From IMG/VR virus record IMGVR_UViG_3300020202_000001, positions 124,001-188,000 of that record: a DNA stretch of 64,000 nucleotides; one strand, written 5' to 3'. Each line of letters begins with the position of its first letter. Position 1 is the stretch's first letter. The position numbers and the translations under genes are program-made. The stretch comes from a virus. This document shows, in pieces, positions 1 to 7,340 of the stretch. The notes under the pieces were generated by a model. The model did not search any database, had not been told where the DNA came from, and worked only from the letters and a program-made list of their open reading frames with translations.

Positions 1-17
1 GCTGAAGTGAGGGCCGC

Positions 18-776
18 ATGCCCCTGCCCGCACTGGACGCCGTCGACCGCGAGTTCCGCCGCCCACTACACTCGTTCTTCGCGAGGCGGGTGGGCGGCGG
101 CAACGCGGACGACGCGGTGCAAGACACGCTCCTGCAGCTCCACCGGATCGCAGACCGGTACGACCCCGCGGTCCCGCTGAGCAAGTGGGTCTTCGGGGTC
201 GCCAAGAACATCGCGAAGCGGGTCAACCGCTCGCGCGGAAGGCACTACATGGCCAGCATCAACGGAAACGGAAACCCCAACAGCGACAGGACCGGCGTCA
301 TCGACCCGGTCGACGAGAAGGTGCGGTCGCCGCACGACAACACGATCGCCGAGGAGCTGAAGGCGAAGATCCGCGCCGTCATCCACCAGCTGCCCGACGA
401 CATGCAGAACGTGGTGAACCTCCACCTGCTGCAGGGGTTCTCGCAGAAGGAGACGGCGAAGCGGCTGAAGTGGGGCGACACGAAGGTCTACAACACGATG
501 AAGAAGGCCCGGCCGCTGCTCGCCGAGCGGTTCCAGGTCGAGCTGCCCGAGACGTGGCAGGCCCGGGTCCGGGCGGGGGCCAAGGCGCGGCGAGGTCGGG
601 CGGCGGCGACGCCCCCGCCGAGGTCGCACAAGAAGGGCGGCCGCGTCGCGGCCCTGCTCGCGAGCGTGCCGCCACCGCCGCTCCCCGCCGCCGGCCCGCT
701 CCCGGTGCCGACGATGGTGAGCACCCTGAAGGAGATCGCCCACCACGCCGCGGCGCTGGCGAGGCTGTTGGAGTAG
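18..776 (+). CDS. ECF-type RNA polymerase sigma factor
   Basis: The 252-aa product has the two-domain plan of an extracytoplasmic-function sigma factor. Residues ~15-72 resemble region 2 (acidic ADDAVQDTLLQLHR helix, then PLSKWVFGVAKNIAKR), which binds core RNA polymerase and the -10 element. Residues ~120-168 resemble region 4, with the helix-turn-helix stretch FSQKETAKRLKWGDTKVYN that reads a -35 element. Regions 1.1 and 3 of housekeeping sigma70 are absent. The last ~80 residues are Ala/Pro/Arg-rich and look disordered. A GAGGG sequence precedes the ATG. By family knowledge it would redirect host polymerase to phage promoters; its targets are unknown. A hairpin-type anti-sigma partner gene is not evident next to it. 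Confidence 0.82.
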   Translation: MPLPALDAVDREFRRPLHSFFARRVGGGNADDAVQDTLLQLHRIADRYDPAVPLSKWVFGVAKNIAKRVNRSRGRHYMASINGNGNPNSDRTGVIDPVDEKVRSPHDNTIAEELKAKIRAVIHQLPDDMQNVVNLHLLQGFSQKETAKRLKWGDTKVYNTMKKARPLLAERFQVELPETWQARVRAGAKARRGRAAATPPPRSHKKGGRVAALLASVPPPPLPAAGPLPVPTMVSTLKEIAHHAAALARLLE

Positions 777-780
777 CCGC

Positions 781-1320
781 ATGCCCGACCTCCCCGCCAT
801 CGACAGCTGGGTGCGCGTCCAGACGCCCTACCGGGGCATCTGGGAGGGTCGCGTCACGCGGCACGCACGCGCGCCCGGCTGTTTCTTCTTCATGCCGAAG
901 CGGATCAACAACCAAGACCTACCGGCGGGGCACTACGAGAGCCTGAACGAAGCCAGGGCCTTCGCCGTCGACATCGTCGAGGAGAAGGACCTCCCGTGGC
1001 TCCAGCCGGCCCCGCCGCCGGAGGAGGACGAGCCGGTCCCGCCGATCGAGGTGCCGGAGCCGGCGAGGCTGTGGAACGCCCAGAGCCACACGAAGAGCAC
1101 GCCCAGCCCGAAGCGGAAGGTCGTGCCCCGGCACCCGGTCGTCGTGGACGCCGGCGAGGACCCGCCCAAGCCAGTCGAGGCGGTGATCCCGCCGGAACTC
1201 AAGGCTGAAGAGCCGCCGCCGGCACCGCAGAAGCGGGCGAGGCGTCGGATCGACGACCTGCACGAAGGCCCAACCGATGGCCAAGACGAAACAGGGCCAC
1301 AAGGCCCGTCCAATCCGTAA
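781..1320 (+). CDS. Hypothetical protein, proline-rich C-terminal half
   Basis: The gene starts 4 bp after the sigma-factor stop, with GGAG about 9 bases upstream of the ATG, so the two are probably co-transcribed. Of 179 residues, the first ~75 look folded (WVRVQTPYRGIWEGRVTRH and a FFFMPKRI strand), suggesting a small beta-rich domain. From ~residue 78 the chain is dominated by Pro, Glu, Lys and Arg and is probably disordered. No family is recognised. Its 3' end overlaps the next gene by 44 bp. Confidence 0.7.
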   Translation: MPDLPAIDSWVRVQTPYRGIWEGRVTRHARAPGCFFFMPKRINNQDLPAGHYESLNEARAFAVDIVEEKDLPWLQPAPPPEEDEPVPPIEVPEPARLWNAQSHTKSTPSPKRKVVPRHPVVVDAGEDPPKPVEAVIPPELKAEEPPPAPQKRARRRIDDLHEGPTDGQDETGPQGPSNP

Positions 1321-3079
1321 ACCCAGCAAGCCCCTCCCGATCCCCAAGGTCAACGCGCTGCGTCAGGCCCTGGCGACGCCGGCGTGGGGCAAGTACCGCA
1401 ACGTGACGTTCCGCGACGTGGTCAAGGTCGACCTGGCGTGGATTCACTGGCTGTACCGCCAGAAGCGGACGCTCGGCGAGATCCGCGACCCGAGCTTCCT
1501 GACGCTCGCGCTGATCTGCAAGCACTACCCGCTCGGCGTCGACGACGAGGCGGAGCGGGAGCTGGCCAAGGGCAAGCTGCTGGCCGAGGAGCCGGGCGAC
1601 GAGTCCCGCGACGAGGACGACGTCGACGAGGGCAGCCTGCCCGGCGAGAACGGCGACGACGACGAGGAGGATGACGACGACTTCGACGAGTCCGAGGACG
1701 ACGACGAAGACGACGACGACGAGGACGACGTGCCGATCACGACGGCCGCCTCGCCGGGCCGCCGCCCGCCCCCGCCGCACGACCCGGTCGCCGAAGCGAT
1801 GCAGGCGAAGATCGCCCTGGTGCAGGGCTGCTTCATGTACGGCGTCGACTCCGACCTCCGCGACGAGCTGGACGTGCTGCGGGAGTTCACCAAGCTCCGG
1901 CTCGTGTTCCTCCGGCCCGGCAACGACCCGCCCGGCGTGGTGCGGGGGACGAAGACGCGGGTGGCCGTGCTCGACATGCCCGGGTACCTGTGCTTCCTGC
2001 CCGACGACATCCGCAGCTTCCTCAAGAGCAAGAAGCGCGGGCTGATGCTCCCGTACCCGTACCCGGTGCAGGCGCTGCGGCGGTATTCCGAGACGGTCAA
2101 GCCGCTGCCCGTCGACGCCCACGTCGTGAAGTGGCCGAGCGTCGAGGACCTGGCGATCGCCGCCCGGGCCTCCGACGAGTCGCTCGACATCCTGGAGACG
2201 CAGCGCGGGGCGTGGCAGGACGGGTACACGGACAGCGACGTGACCGCCATGCTCCGCATCCTGTCCAAGCACTACCCCGACCTCCCGCTCGGGATGGTGT
2301 GGGGCGAGCGGCGGAACGGGATGTGCATGGGCGAGAGCGAGTTGTTCTGCATCGAACCGGACGGCACGCTGAGCCACGCGCCCGACTCGATCTTCGAGTT
2401 CCTCCACCACGCCCCGCAGACCAACGACGCCGTGCTGCCCACCCGGGAGGAGGTCAAGAACTTCTTGGCCGCCCGCCGCGTGACGCAGCACGGCCGGGCG
2501 AAGCCGATCTACGTCGGCGACTACAACTACGTCTGGGTCGACAACGACGCCAGGCAGGAAGAGATCGACCATGGCCAAGGTCCACGCGTGCCCGAAGTGT
2601 GGGTTCCCGTCGCAGCCCTCGCTGGACGTGAGGATGCCGGAGAACCAGGGCAAGACGTACTGCAAACACTGCCTGCAGGTCCCGCCGCCGTCGAAGGCGA
2701 CGCCGATCGACCTGAGCCAGTACACCCTGCAGCCGACGACGTCGAAGTGCGGCCACTGCAGGAGCCCGGTGTTCCTGCTGTGTGCCCGCGAGACGGCACC
2801 GCTGTCGGCGGGGGAGATGCCGATGTTCTACCTGTGCCCGACGTGCGGGAAGATCGTGCGGTCGGGGCAGGTGGAGCCGGTGAGCCCGCCGGAGGTGAAC
2901 CGGTCGCCGGTGGCGGCGGCAGCGGCGACGGTGGAGGACCTGGTGCCGACGACGTCCTCGACTACGACGAGGCGAGGGACGGCGAGAAGTGGGAAGGGTT
3001 CCGCCGGTTCGAGGGCGGCCACGTCCTCGACTCCCGTGGCTACGACCAAGACGGAACCCGCAAGCAATACTGGGACTGA
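1277..3079 (+). CDS. Hypothetical protein with acidic linker; 3' part overprinted
   Basis: The ATG overlaps the previous gene by 44 bp. Residues ~1-110 and ~175-430 look like folded domains joined by a very acidic Asp/Glu linker at ~110-155 built from GAC and GAG codons. No family is recognised. From about position 2571 the codon pattern of this frame weakens, because a zinc-ribbon gene begins in another frame. It becomes strongly coding again (third positions nearly all G/C) from about 2940 to the stop at 3079, ending QDGTRKQYWD. No ATG, GTG or TTG exists in this frame near 2940, so the tail is reached either by reading through or by frameshifting. The N-terminal 431 residues are the secure part. 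Confidence 0.65.
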   Translation: MAKTKQGHKARPIRKPSKPLPIPKVNALRQALATPAWGKYRNVTFRDVVKVDLAWIHWLYRQKRTLGEIRDPSFLTLALICKHYPLGVDDEAERELAKGKLLAEEPGDESRDEDDVDEGSLPGENGDDDEEDDDDFDESEDDDEDDDDEDDVPITTAASPGRRPPPPHDPVAEAMQAKIALVQGCFMYGVDSDLRDELDVLREFTKLRLVFLRPGNDPPGVVRGTKTRVAVLDMPGYLCFLPDDIRSFLKSKKRGLMLPYPYPVQALRRYSETVKPLPVDAHVVKWPSVEDLAIAARASDESLDILETQRGAWQDGYTDSDVTAMLRILSKHYPDLPLGMVWGERRNGMCMGESELFCIEPDGTLSHAPDSIFEFLHHAPQTNDAVLPTREEVKNFLAARRVTQHGRAKPIYVGDYNYVWVDNDARQEEIDHGQGPRVPEVWVPVAALAGREDAGEPGQDVLQTLPAGPAAVEGDADRPEPVHPAADDVEVRPLQEPGVPAVCPRDGTAVGGGDADVLPVPDVREDRAVGAGGAGEPAGGEPVAGGGGSGDGGGPGADDVLDYDEARDGEKWEGFRRFEGGHVLDSRGYDQDGTRKQYWD

Positions 3080-3281
3080 CCAGTGGTACCAGGTCTCGAT
3101 GACTGCCACCGCGTACGTGCAGGGCAAGGTGGTCGTCGCCGCCAAGGACTCGGCCCAGGCCGAGGAGAAGGCGAAGGCCGAGCCGGGCAACGTCGAGTGG
3201 AAGTACGACGGCCTGCACGACGACGCCGCCCCCAGCGTCGACGACGTCCGCCTCGTCTCCGAGGTCCTGAGTCGACAGTAG
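2571..3281 (+). CDS. Zinc-ribbon protein (frame switch in 3' half)
   Basis: A good GGAAGAG ribosome site precedes the ATG. The N-terminal ~115 residues carry several CxxC pairs (CPKCGFPS, CKHC, CGHC, CPTCGK) expected to bind zinc as treble-clef or ribbon modules. Between about 2940 and 3080 this frame turns Thr/Ser/Arg-rich and loses its G/C third-position bias, while the frame of the upstream gene shows it. From about 3083 the bias returns. The last 60 residues, from the ATG at 3099 (MTATAYVQGKVVV), could be a separate small protein. Function unknown; the CxxC clusters suggest nucleic-acid or protein binding. Confidence 0.6.
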   Translation: MAKVHACPKCGFPSQPSLDVRMPENQGKTYCKHCLQVPPPSKATPIDLSQYTLQPTTSKCGHCRSPVFLLCARETAPLSAGEMPMFYLCPTCGKIVRSGQVEPVSPPEVNRSPVAAAAATVEDLVPTTSSTTTRRGTARSGKGSAGSRAATSSTPVATTKTEPASNTGTDQWYQVSMTATAYVQGKVVVAAKDSAQAEEKAKAEPGNVEWKYDGLHDDAAPSVDDVRLVSEVLSRQ

Positions 3282-3383
3282 AATCGTCCCCCGAACGTGT
3301 GTAAGCTCCCCTTGAATCGTTTCCCTGACCACGGGCGTCGGTGAGTGTCACACCACGCCCCAGTCCGACCAGAAGGAGGCCAC

Positions 3384-5039
3384 ATGGCCCGCAAGTCCGC
3401 TTCGAGCGTCGCTGTCTCCGCCACCACCACGACCGCCCTGCCGCGCGGCACCAAGCCCGCCCTCGCCAGCCGCACCGAGGCCGACGAGCAGTACGACGTG
3501 TTCGAGAACAAGGTCCGCATGGCGGTCGGCAAGCTGACCGGCCCGCTGTTCACCACGGACATCGACCCCGACGTCCTGTGGAACCTGTACCTCGACAACC
3601 TGCCCTCGAACCGCCAGCACTACGTCTGCAACGGGTGCCGCCGGTTCATCCAGCGGTACACCGGGCTCGTCTCGATCGACGAGGCCGGCAACCCGACGCC
3701 CGCCATCTGGGGCCAGATCTCCGCGCCGAAGTTCTTCGCCGAGGCCGTCGACGCGATGTACTGCGCGGTCGGCAAGGCGAAGGTCAACGGCGTGTTCCTC
3801 CCGACCGAGGCCGTCTGGGGCCAGCCGAAGGACGGGCAGTGGACCCACCTGTCCGGCCGCTACACCGGCGAGCTGGCCGTGCAGAAGGGGCTGACGACCC
3901 CGGACCAGCAGATGGCCCAGCTGAAGGAGGACTTCGGCATGATCCAGCGGGCGCTGGCGAACTACTCGGCCGACATCGCCGGCCAGGCGCTGCGGTTCCT
4001 GAAGTCCGACACGCTCGCCCGGTCCGAGAAGGCCCTCGGCGTCGCCCAGTGGTTCGTCGACCTCCACGCCAACGTGGCCGGGGCGACGAAGCGGAACCGC
4101 GACAACGTGATCTGGCTGGCGGCCGCCACGGCCCCGGTCGGGTTCGCCCACGTCAACGCCGGGCTGATCTCCACGCTGCTCGACGATCTGCTGGCGGGCC
4201 TCCCGCACGCGGACATCAAGCGGAAGTGGGCCGAGAAGGTCGACGGGATCAACTACATGCGGCCGAAGGCGGCCCCGAAGGCCGGCACGATCGCCCGGGC
4301 CGAGGCGCTGGTCGAGGAGATGGGCCTCAAGCGGTCGCTCGACCGCCGGTTCGCCACGCTCGACGACGTCCTGAAGAAGGACTGGGAGCCGCGGACGATC
4401 AAGCCCCGCAAGCCGGCCCCGACCGGCGGCGTGTTCGGTCACCTGCAGCCGCCCTCGGCCTCGAAGGCGGTGCACAACCGCGACATCAGCGGCGGGACGA
4501 TGACCTGGGCGAAGTTCGAGCGGACGGTGCTGCCCGAGGCGCTGTCGATCGAGATCTCGTGCCCGGCGAGCGGCAACTACTTCGGCACGACGACCGCCAC
4601 CTACCGCACGGCCCCGCCCCTGCTGCAGTGGGACGGGCTGGACGGCCAGGAGCGGAACCCGGTGTCGATGTACGTCTACCACGGCGGCTCGACGGCCCGG
4701 CAGTGGGGCCTGTCGCCGGGGTGGAACAAGGTGACGGCGATCTTCCGCGGCCCGCAGGCGTGGCAGCGGCCGGACCTGTTCAAGAACCAGGGCACCGGCA
4801 TCCACTTCTCGATCGAGGGCTGCCGCGACTCCCGGAACGCCGGGCTCGCGATCTTCCCCGAGACGCTGCGGTCGGAGCTGCACGAGGTGCGGGCCGTGAT
4901 CGAGGCCCACAGCAAGAGCGGCACGCTCAAGCACCCGGAGAAGGGGACCGCGAACGGCCTGGCGTTCTCGGCCAACACCCAGCTGCGAGTCACCACGGCT
5001 GACGGCCGGGCGACGTACGTGATCGACCGCATGGACTAG
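3384..5039 (+). CDS. Hypothetical protein, 551 aa
   Basis: Starts at an ATG preceded by a near-perfect AGAAGGAGG ribosome site and a ~100-base leader. The N-terminus (MARKSASSVAVSATTTTAL) is Ser/Thr/Ala-rich and probably flexible. The body looks globular and alternates helical and beta segments, with a CNGC pair near residue 85 (YVCNGCRRF). No catalytic motif is recognised. Its strong ribosome site and the tight terminator just downstream suggest high expression, as for a structural or early abundant protein, but this is inference. Confidence 0.75.
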   Translation: MARKSASSVAVSATTTTALPRGTKPALASRTEADEQYDVFENKVRMAVGKLTGPLFTTDIDPDVLWNLYLDNLPSNRQHYVCNGCRRFIQRYTGLVSIDEAGNPTPAIWGQISAPKFFAEAVDAMYCAVGKAKVNGVFLPTEAVWGQPKDGQWTHLSGRYTGELAVQKGLTTPDQQMAQLKEDFGMIQRALANYSADIAGQALRFLKSDTLARSEKALGVAQWFVDLHANVAGATKRNRDNVIWLAAATAPVGFAHVNAGLISTLLDDLLAGLPHADIKRKWAEKVDGINYMRPKAAPKAGTIARAEALVEEMGLKRSLDRRFATLDDVLKKDWEPRTIKPRKPAPTGGVFGHLQPPSASKAVHNRDISGGTMTWAKFERTVLPEALSIEISCPASGNYFGTTTATYRTAPPLLQWDGLDGQERNPVSMYVYHGGSTARQWGLSPGWNKVTAIFRGPQAWQRPDLFKNQGTGIHFSIEGCRDSRNAGLAIFPETLRSELHEVRAVIEAHSKSGTLKHPEKGTANGLAFSANTQLRVTTADGRATYVIDRMD

Positions 5040-5063
5040 GCGGCGATCGGAAGGTTCTGACAC

Positions 5064-5093
5064 GAGAGGCCCCGGGGCGACCCGGGGCCTCTC
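5064..5093 (+). terminator. Hairpin terminator after the 551-aa gene
   Basis: A 13-bp perfect stem (GAGAGGCCCCGGG with its complement) closes a GCGA tetraloop and is followed by TTCGT. It lies 25 bp after the stop codon at 5039 and before the next ATG at 5113. Confidence 0.75.
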
Positions 5094-5112
5094 TTCGTGA
5101 AGGGTCCGACAC

Positions 5113-6102
5113 ATGATTACACCCGTTCAAGCGCACGCGGCGATCCGGGAGGCGGCCGGGCCGGCGTGCAAGCAGATCAACGCCATGGCGCGCCGGGACA
5201 TGCTGACCCGGGGCGGCCGGCTCGGCAGCGGTCTCGCGACGACGCTGGAGTACCTGTGGGGGACGCACGTCAGCCGGCACCTCCGCGCCCGGTTCGAGGG
5301 CGACGACGCCTGCGAGCTGGGCTGGATCGCCGGCGACCAGTACAACGACTACGCCCTCGTCTCCTCGGACGGCTACTGGGACCAGGCGACGCGGGGCGGC
5401 GAGCTGCTGCGGGTCGAGGTGAAGTCCATGCGGGCGTCCGCCGAGGAGCCCAAGGCACACTTCGACCAGCTGGTACGCGAGCTGACGGAGCACGACCTAC
5501 TGCTCGTGCTCGTCTGGGACTGGACCCCGGCCGCCTGCGGTCGGGCGTACCCGGAGATCCGCGACCACTTCCTCGGGGCCGCGGTGCCCGTCGCGCGGCT
5601 GCGGGACGCCCTGCACGAGGCGAGGGGCGGGACGTTCGTGGACGCGGCCCGGTGCCCCGACTGCCGCGACCCGGCGGTCTGCCGCCACCACGGCGAGCCG
5701 CTGAACGCGGCGGGCCGGCGGGAGCGGTCCACCGGGCCGGACGCGTGCCGGTCGAACCTGTCGACCAGCGCGGCCAACTTCGGCGGCATGCTGCGGATGC
5801 TCAGGACCGAAACGGAGCCGGCCCGGGCGGTGTTCCGCCACTTCGAGGTCACCGAGCCGGTCGCGGCGGCGTACATCGAGTTCGTGCACCGCAACTTCTC
5901 GGCCGAGGAGTTCAACCAGTACACGCTGGACGAGTGGCGGGAGCTGTGGCGGCGGATGGGCCAGCCCGAGATCGAGCGGAGCCTGAGCAAGCACCAGATC
6001 GCCGCCCAGCTCCGCGACGTGTACCCCGACCTCTACCGGAAGGAGCTTCGGCGGCTCCTCGCCGGCGAGGCGGGCGTCGCCCGCGGGCGGAGCTGGGACT
6101 GA
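5113..6102 (+). CDS. Possible PD-(D/E)xK nuclease-like protein
   Basis: The 329-aa product has the stretch DYALVSSDGYWDQ, then GGELLRVEVKSM at residues ~75-105. An acidic residue followed ~18-20 residues later by E-V-K after a beta strand is the pattern of the PD-(D/E)xK nuclease core. A cysteine/histidine group (CPDCRDPAVCRHH) around residue 180 may bind zinc. The C-terminal third is helical. No overall family is recognised, and nuclease activity is only suggested by the short motif. It is flanked by strong terminators on both sides, so it forms a monocistronic unit or the end of one. Confidence 0.55.
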   Translation: MITPVQAHAAIREAAGPACKQINAMARRDMLTRGGRLGSGLATTLEYLWGTHVSRHLRARFEGDDACELGWIAGDQYNDYALVSSDGYWDQATRGGELLRVEVKSMRASAEEPKAHFDQLVRELTEHDLLLVLVWDWTPAACGRAYPEIRDHFLGAAVPVARLRDALHEARGGTFVDAARCPDCRDPAVCRHHGEPLNAAGRRERSTGPDACRSNLSTSAANFGGMLRMLRTETEPARAVFRHFEVTEPVAAAYIEFVHRNFSAEEFNQYTLDEWRELWRRMGQPEIERSLSKHQIAAQLRDVYPDLYRKELRRLLAGEAGVARGRSWD

Positions 6103-6114
6103 GCCGGAACGAAA

Positions 6115-6148
6115 GAGGCCCCGGCGTCGGTGCCGGGGCCTCTCGCTT
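6115..6148 (+). terminator. Hairpin terminator between convergent genes
   Basis: The 11-bp stem GAGGCCCCGGC/GCCGGGGCCTC is followed by TCGCTTTC. It separates the rightward gene ending at 6102 from the leftward gene ending at 6168 and runs straight into a copy of the dispersed palindrome. The flanking GAAAG and CTTTC may make it work in both directions. Confidence 0.75.
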
Positions 6149-6167
6149 TCAAAAACCGGTTTTGAGA
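6149..6167 (+). repeat. Dispersed palindrome, copy 1
   Basis: TCAAAAACCGGTTTTGAGA, the exact consensus of a repeat seen ten times in this window. It fills the gap between the bidirectional-looking terminator and the stop codon of the leftward gene, which begins at the next base. It is the only copy not upstream of a rightward gene. Confidence 0.85.
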
Positions 6168-7340
6168 TCAGTAGCCCATCGCGATCGGTTCGAGGGCGGC
6201 CGCGCCGCGGAGCCCGTACCGGTCGCCGGCGGTCTTGTTGTGGATCGGCGGCACGCCGGCCTCGGTCAGCAGCTGCTCGAACAGGGCGGCGTCGTCGCGG
6301 GGCATCGTCTCGGCCAGCTCGGCCAGCTTCTCGACGTCGACCTCCAGCCCGGCCTGGACCTCCTTGGCGAAGTCGGCACCCATCAGGGCGGCGATGTCGT
6401 CGAGGGCGATCTTCTTGAACGCCTGGCGGTCGTACACCTTGCCGGTGCTCAGGGCACAGGCGGAGCCGATGCCCGCCGTGGCCTCCTTGTACGTGACCCG
6501 GAAGATCACGTCCTCGGGCCGCTGGATCGTGTCCGTGTACCGGCCGACGAGGTTCAGCGTGCGGTCGACGTCGTCCATCACCTCGGCCAGCTTCACGAGC
6601 TGGGCGGGCTGCAGCGCGAACCGGGGCGACTGCTGGATCGTGTTAGCGAGGGAGATGATCTGGTCCCGCTGGGCGGCGGCCTTCGTGAGGTGGGCTCGCT
6701 GGCGGATCATCGCCACGACCTCCTTCGGCTCGCAGACGCCCTGCCCGGCCTGCCGCTCGACGAACAGCTCCAGGTCGGTGCCGAGCCCGACGCCGAAGTG
6801 GGCCGCCTTCTCCAGGATCTTCCCGGCGATGACGTTCCGGTCGGCGTACGGCATCGTGTCCCGGTACTCCAGCAGCCACTCGGCGGCGGCCTTGGTCTCG
6901 GCGGCGGACTTCATGCGGCAGAACCGCTGCTTGGTTCCGTCCTCGCCGACCCAGACGTAGCCGAAGTCGGAGTCCGGCAGGCGGTCCTCCGCGTTCTTGT
7001 ACAGCTCGTCGTACCGGGCGTCGATCGCGTCGACCGCGGCCTTCAGGCCCCAGTAGTTCACCAGCCCGTCGAGCCGCTGCTTGACCTTGGCGGCGATCTT
7101 CGGGTGGTACTCCGCCGACTTCTCCTTGAAGTAAAGGGCGGAGAACCAGGTGGACGCGGCGTTGTGACACGGGTACAACTTGTTCACCGGGTCGGCGTAC
7201 GCGCTCGGCGCAACCCCTTCCGGGAAAAGGTCATCGGCCGAAGCCTGCTTGGCGAAGTCAGGGAAGGCGTAAAGCAGCGACAGGCGGTTGAGTTCCGCCC
7301 CGTTGGTGTCGCTGGCGAGATCAAGGATGGTCTCCGACAT
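6168..7340 (-). CDS. Hypothetical protein, 390 aa (leftward)
   Basis: Read leftward from an ATG at 7340 with a GAGGAGC ribosome site (MSETILDLASDTNG). The ATG shares two bases with the ATG of the divergent rightward gene at 7339. The protein is mostly helical, rich in Ala, Leu and Glu, with no membrane segment or catalytic motif that I recognise. It is one of only two leftward genes in the window, the other being the terminase, and it is isolated by terminators. Its divergent pairing with a primase-like gene may mean shared regulation. Confidence 0.72.
   Translation of the reverse strand: MSETILDLASDTNGAELNRLSLLYAFPDFAKQASADDLFPEGVAPSAYADPVNKLYPCHNAASTWFSALYFKEKSAEYHPKIAAKVKQRLDGLVNYWGLKAAVDAIDARYDELYKNAEDRLPDSDFGYVWVGEDGTKQRFCRMKSAAETKAAAEWLLEYRDTMPYADRNVIAGKILEKAAHFGVGLGTDLELFVERQAGQGVCEPKEVVAMIRQRAHLTKAAAQRDQIISLANTIQQSPRFALQPAQLVKLAEVMDDVDRTLNLVGRYTDTIQRPEDVIFRVTYKEATAGIGSACALSTGKVYDRQAFKKIALDDIAALMGADFAKEVQAGLEVDVEKLAELAETMPRDDAALFEQLLTEAGVPPIHNKTAGDRYGLRGAAALEPIAMGY

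Noticed and set aside
3272-3307. Promoter before the 551-aa gene (TCGACA and TAAGCT)
   Set aside because: The spacing between the two hexamers is 24 bp, outside the usual range, so support is insufficient.
3348-5114. Long minus-strand frames opposite the 551-aa gene and at 1199-2725
   Set aside because: Arg/Pro/His-rich shadow composition and no ribosome sites; the plus-strand genes carry the third-position G/C bias.
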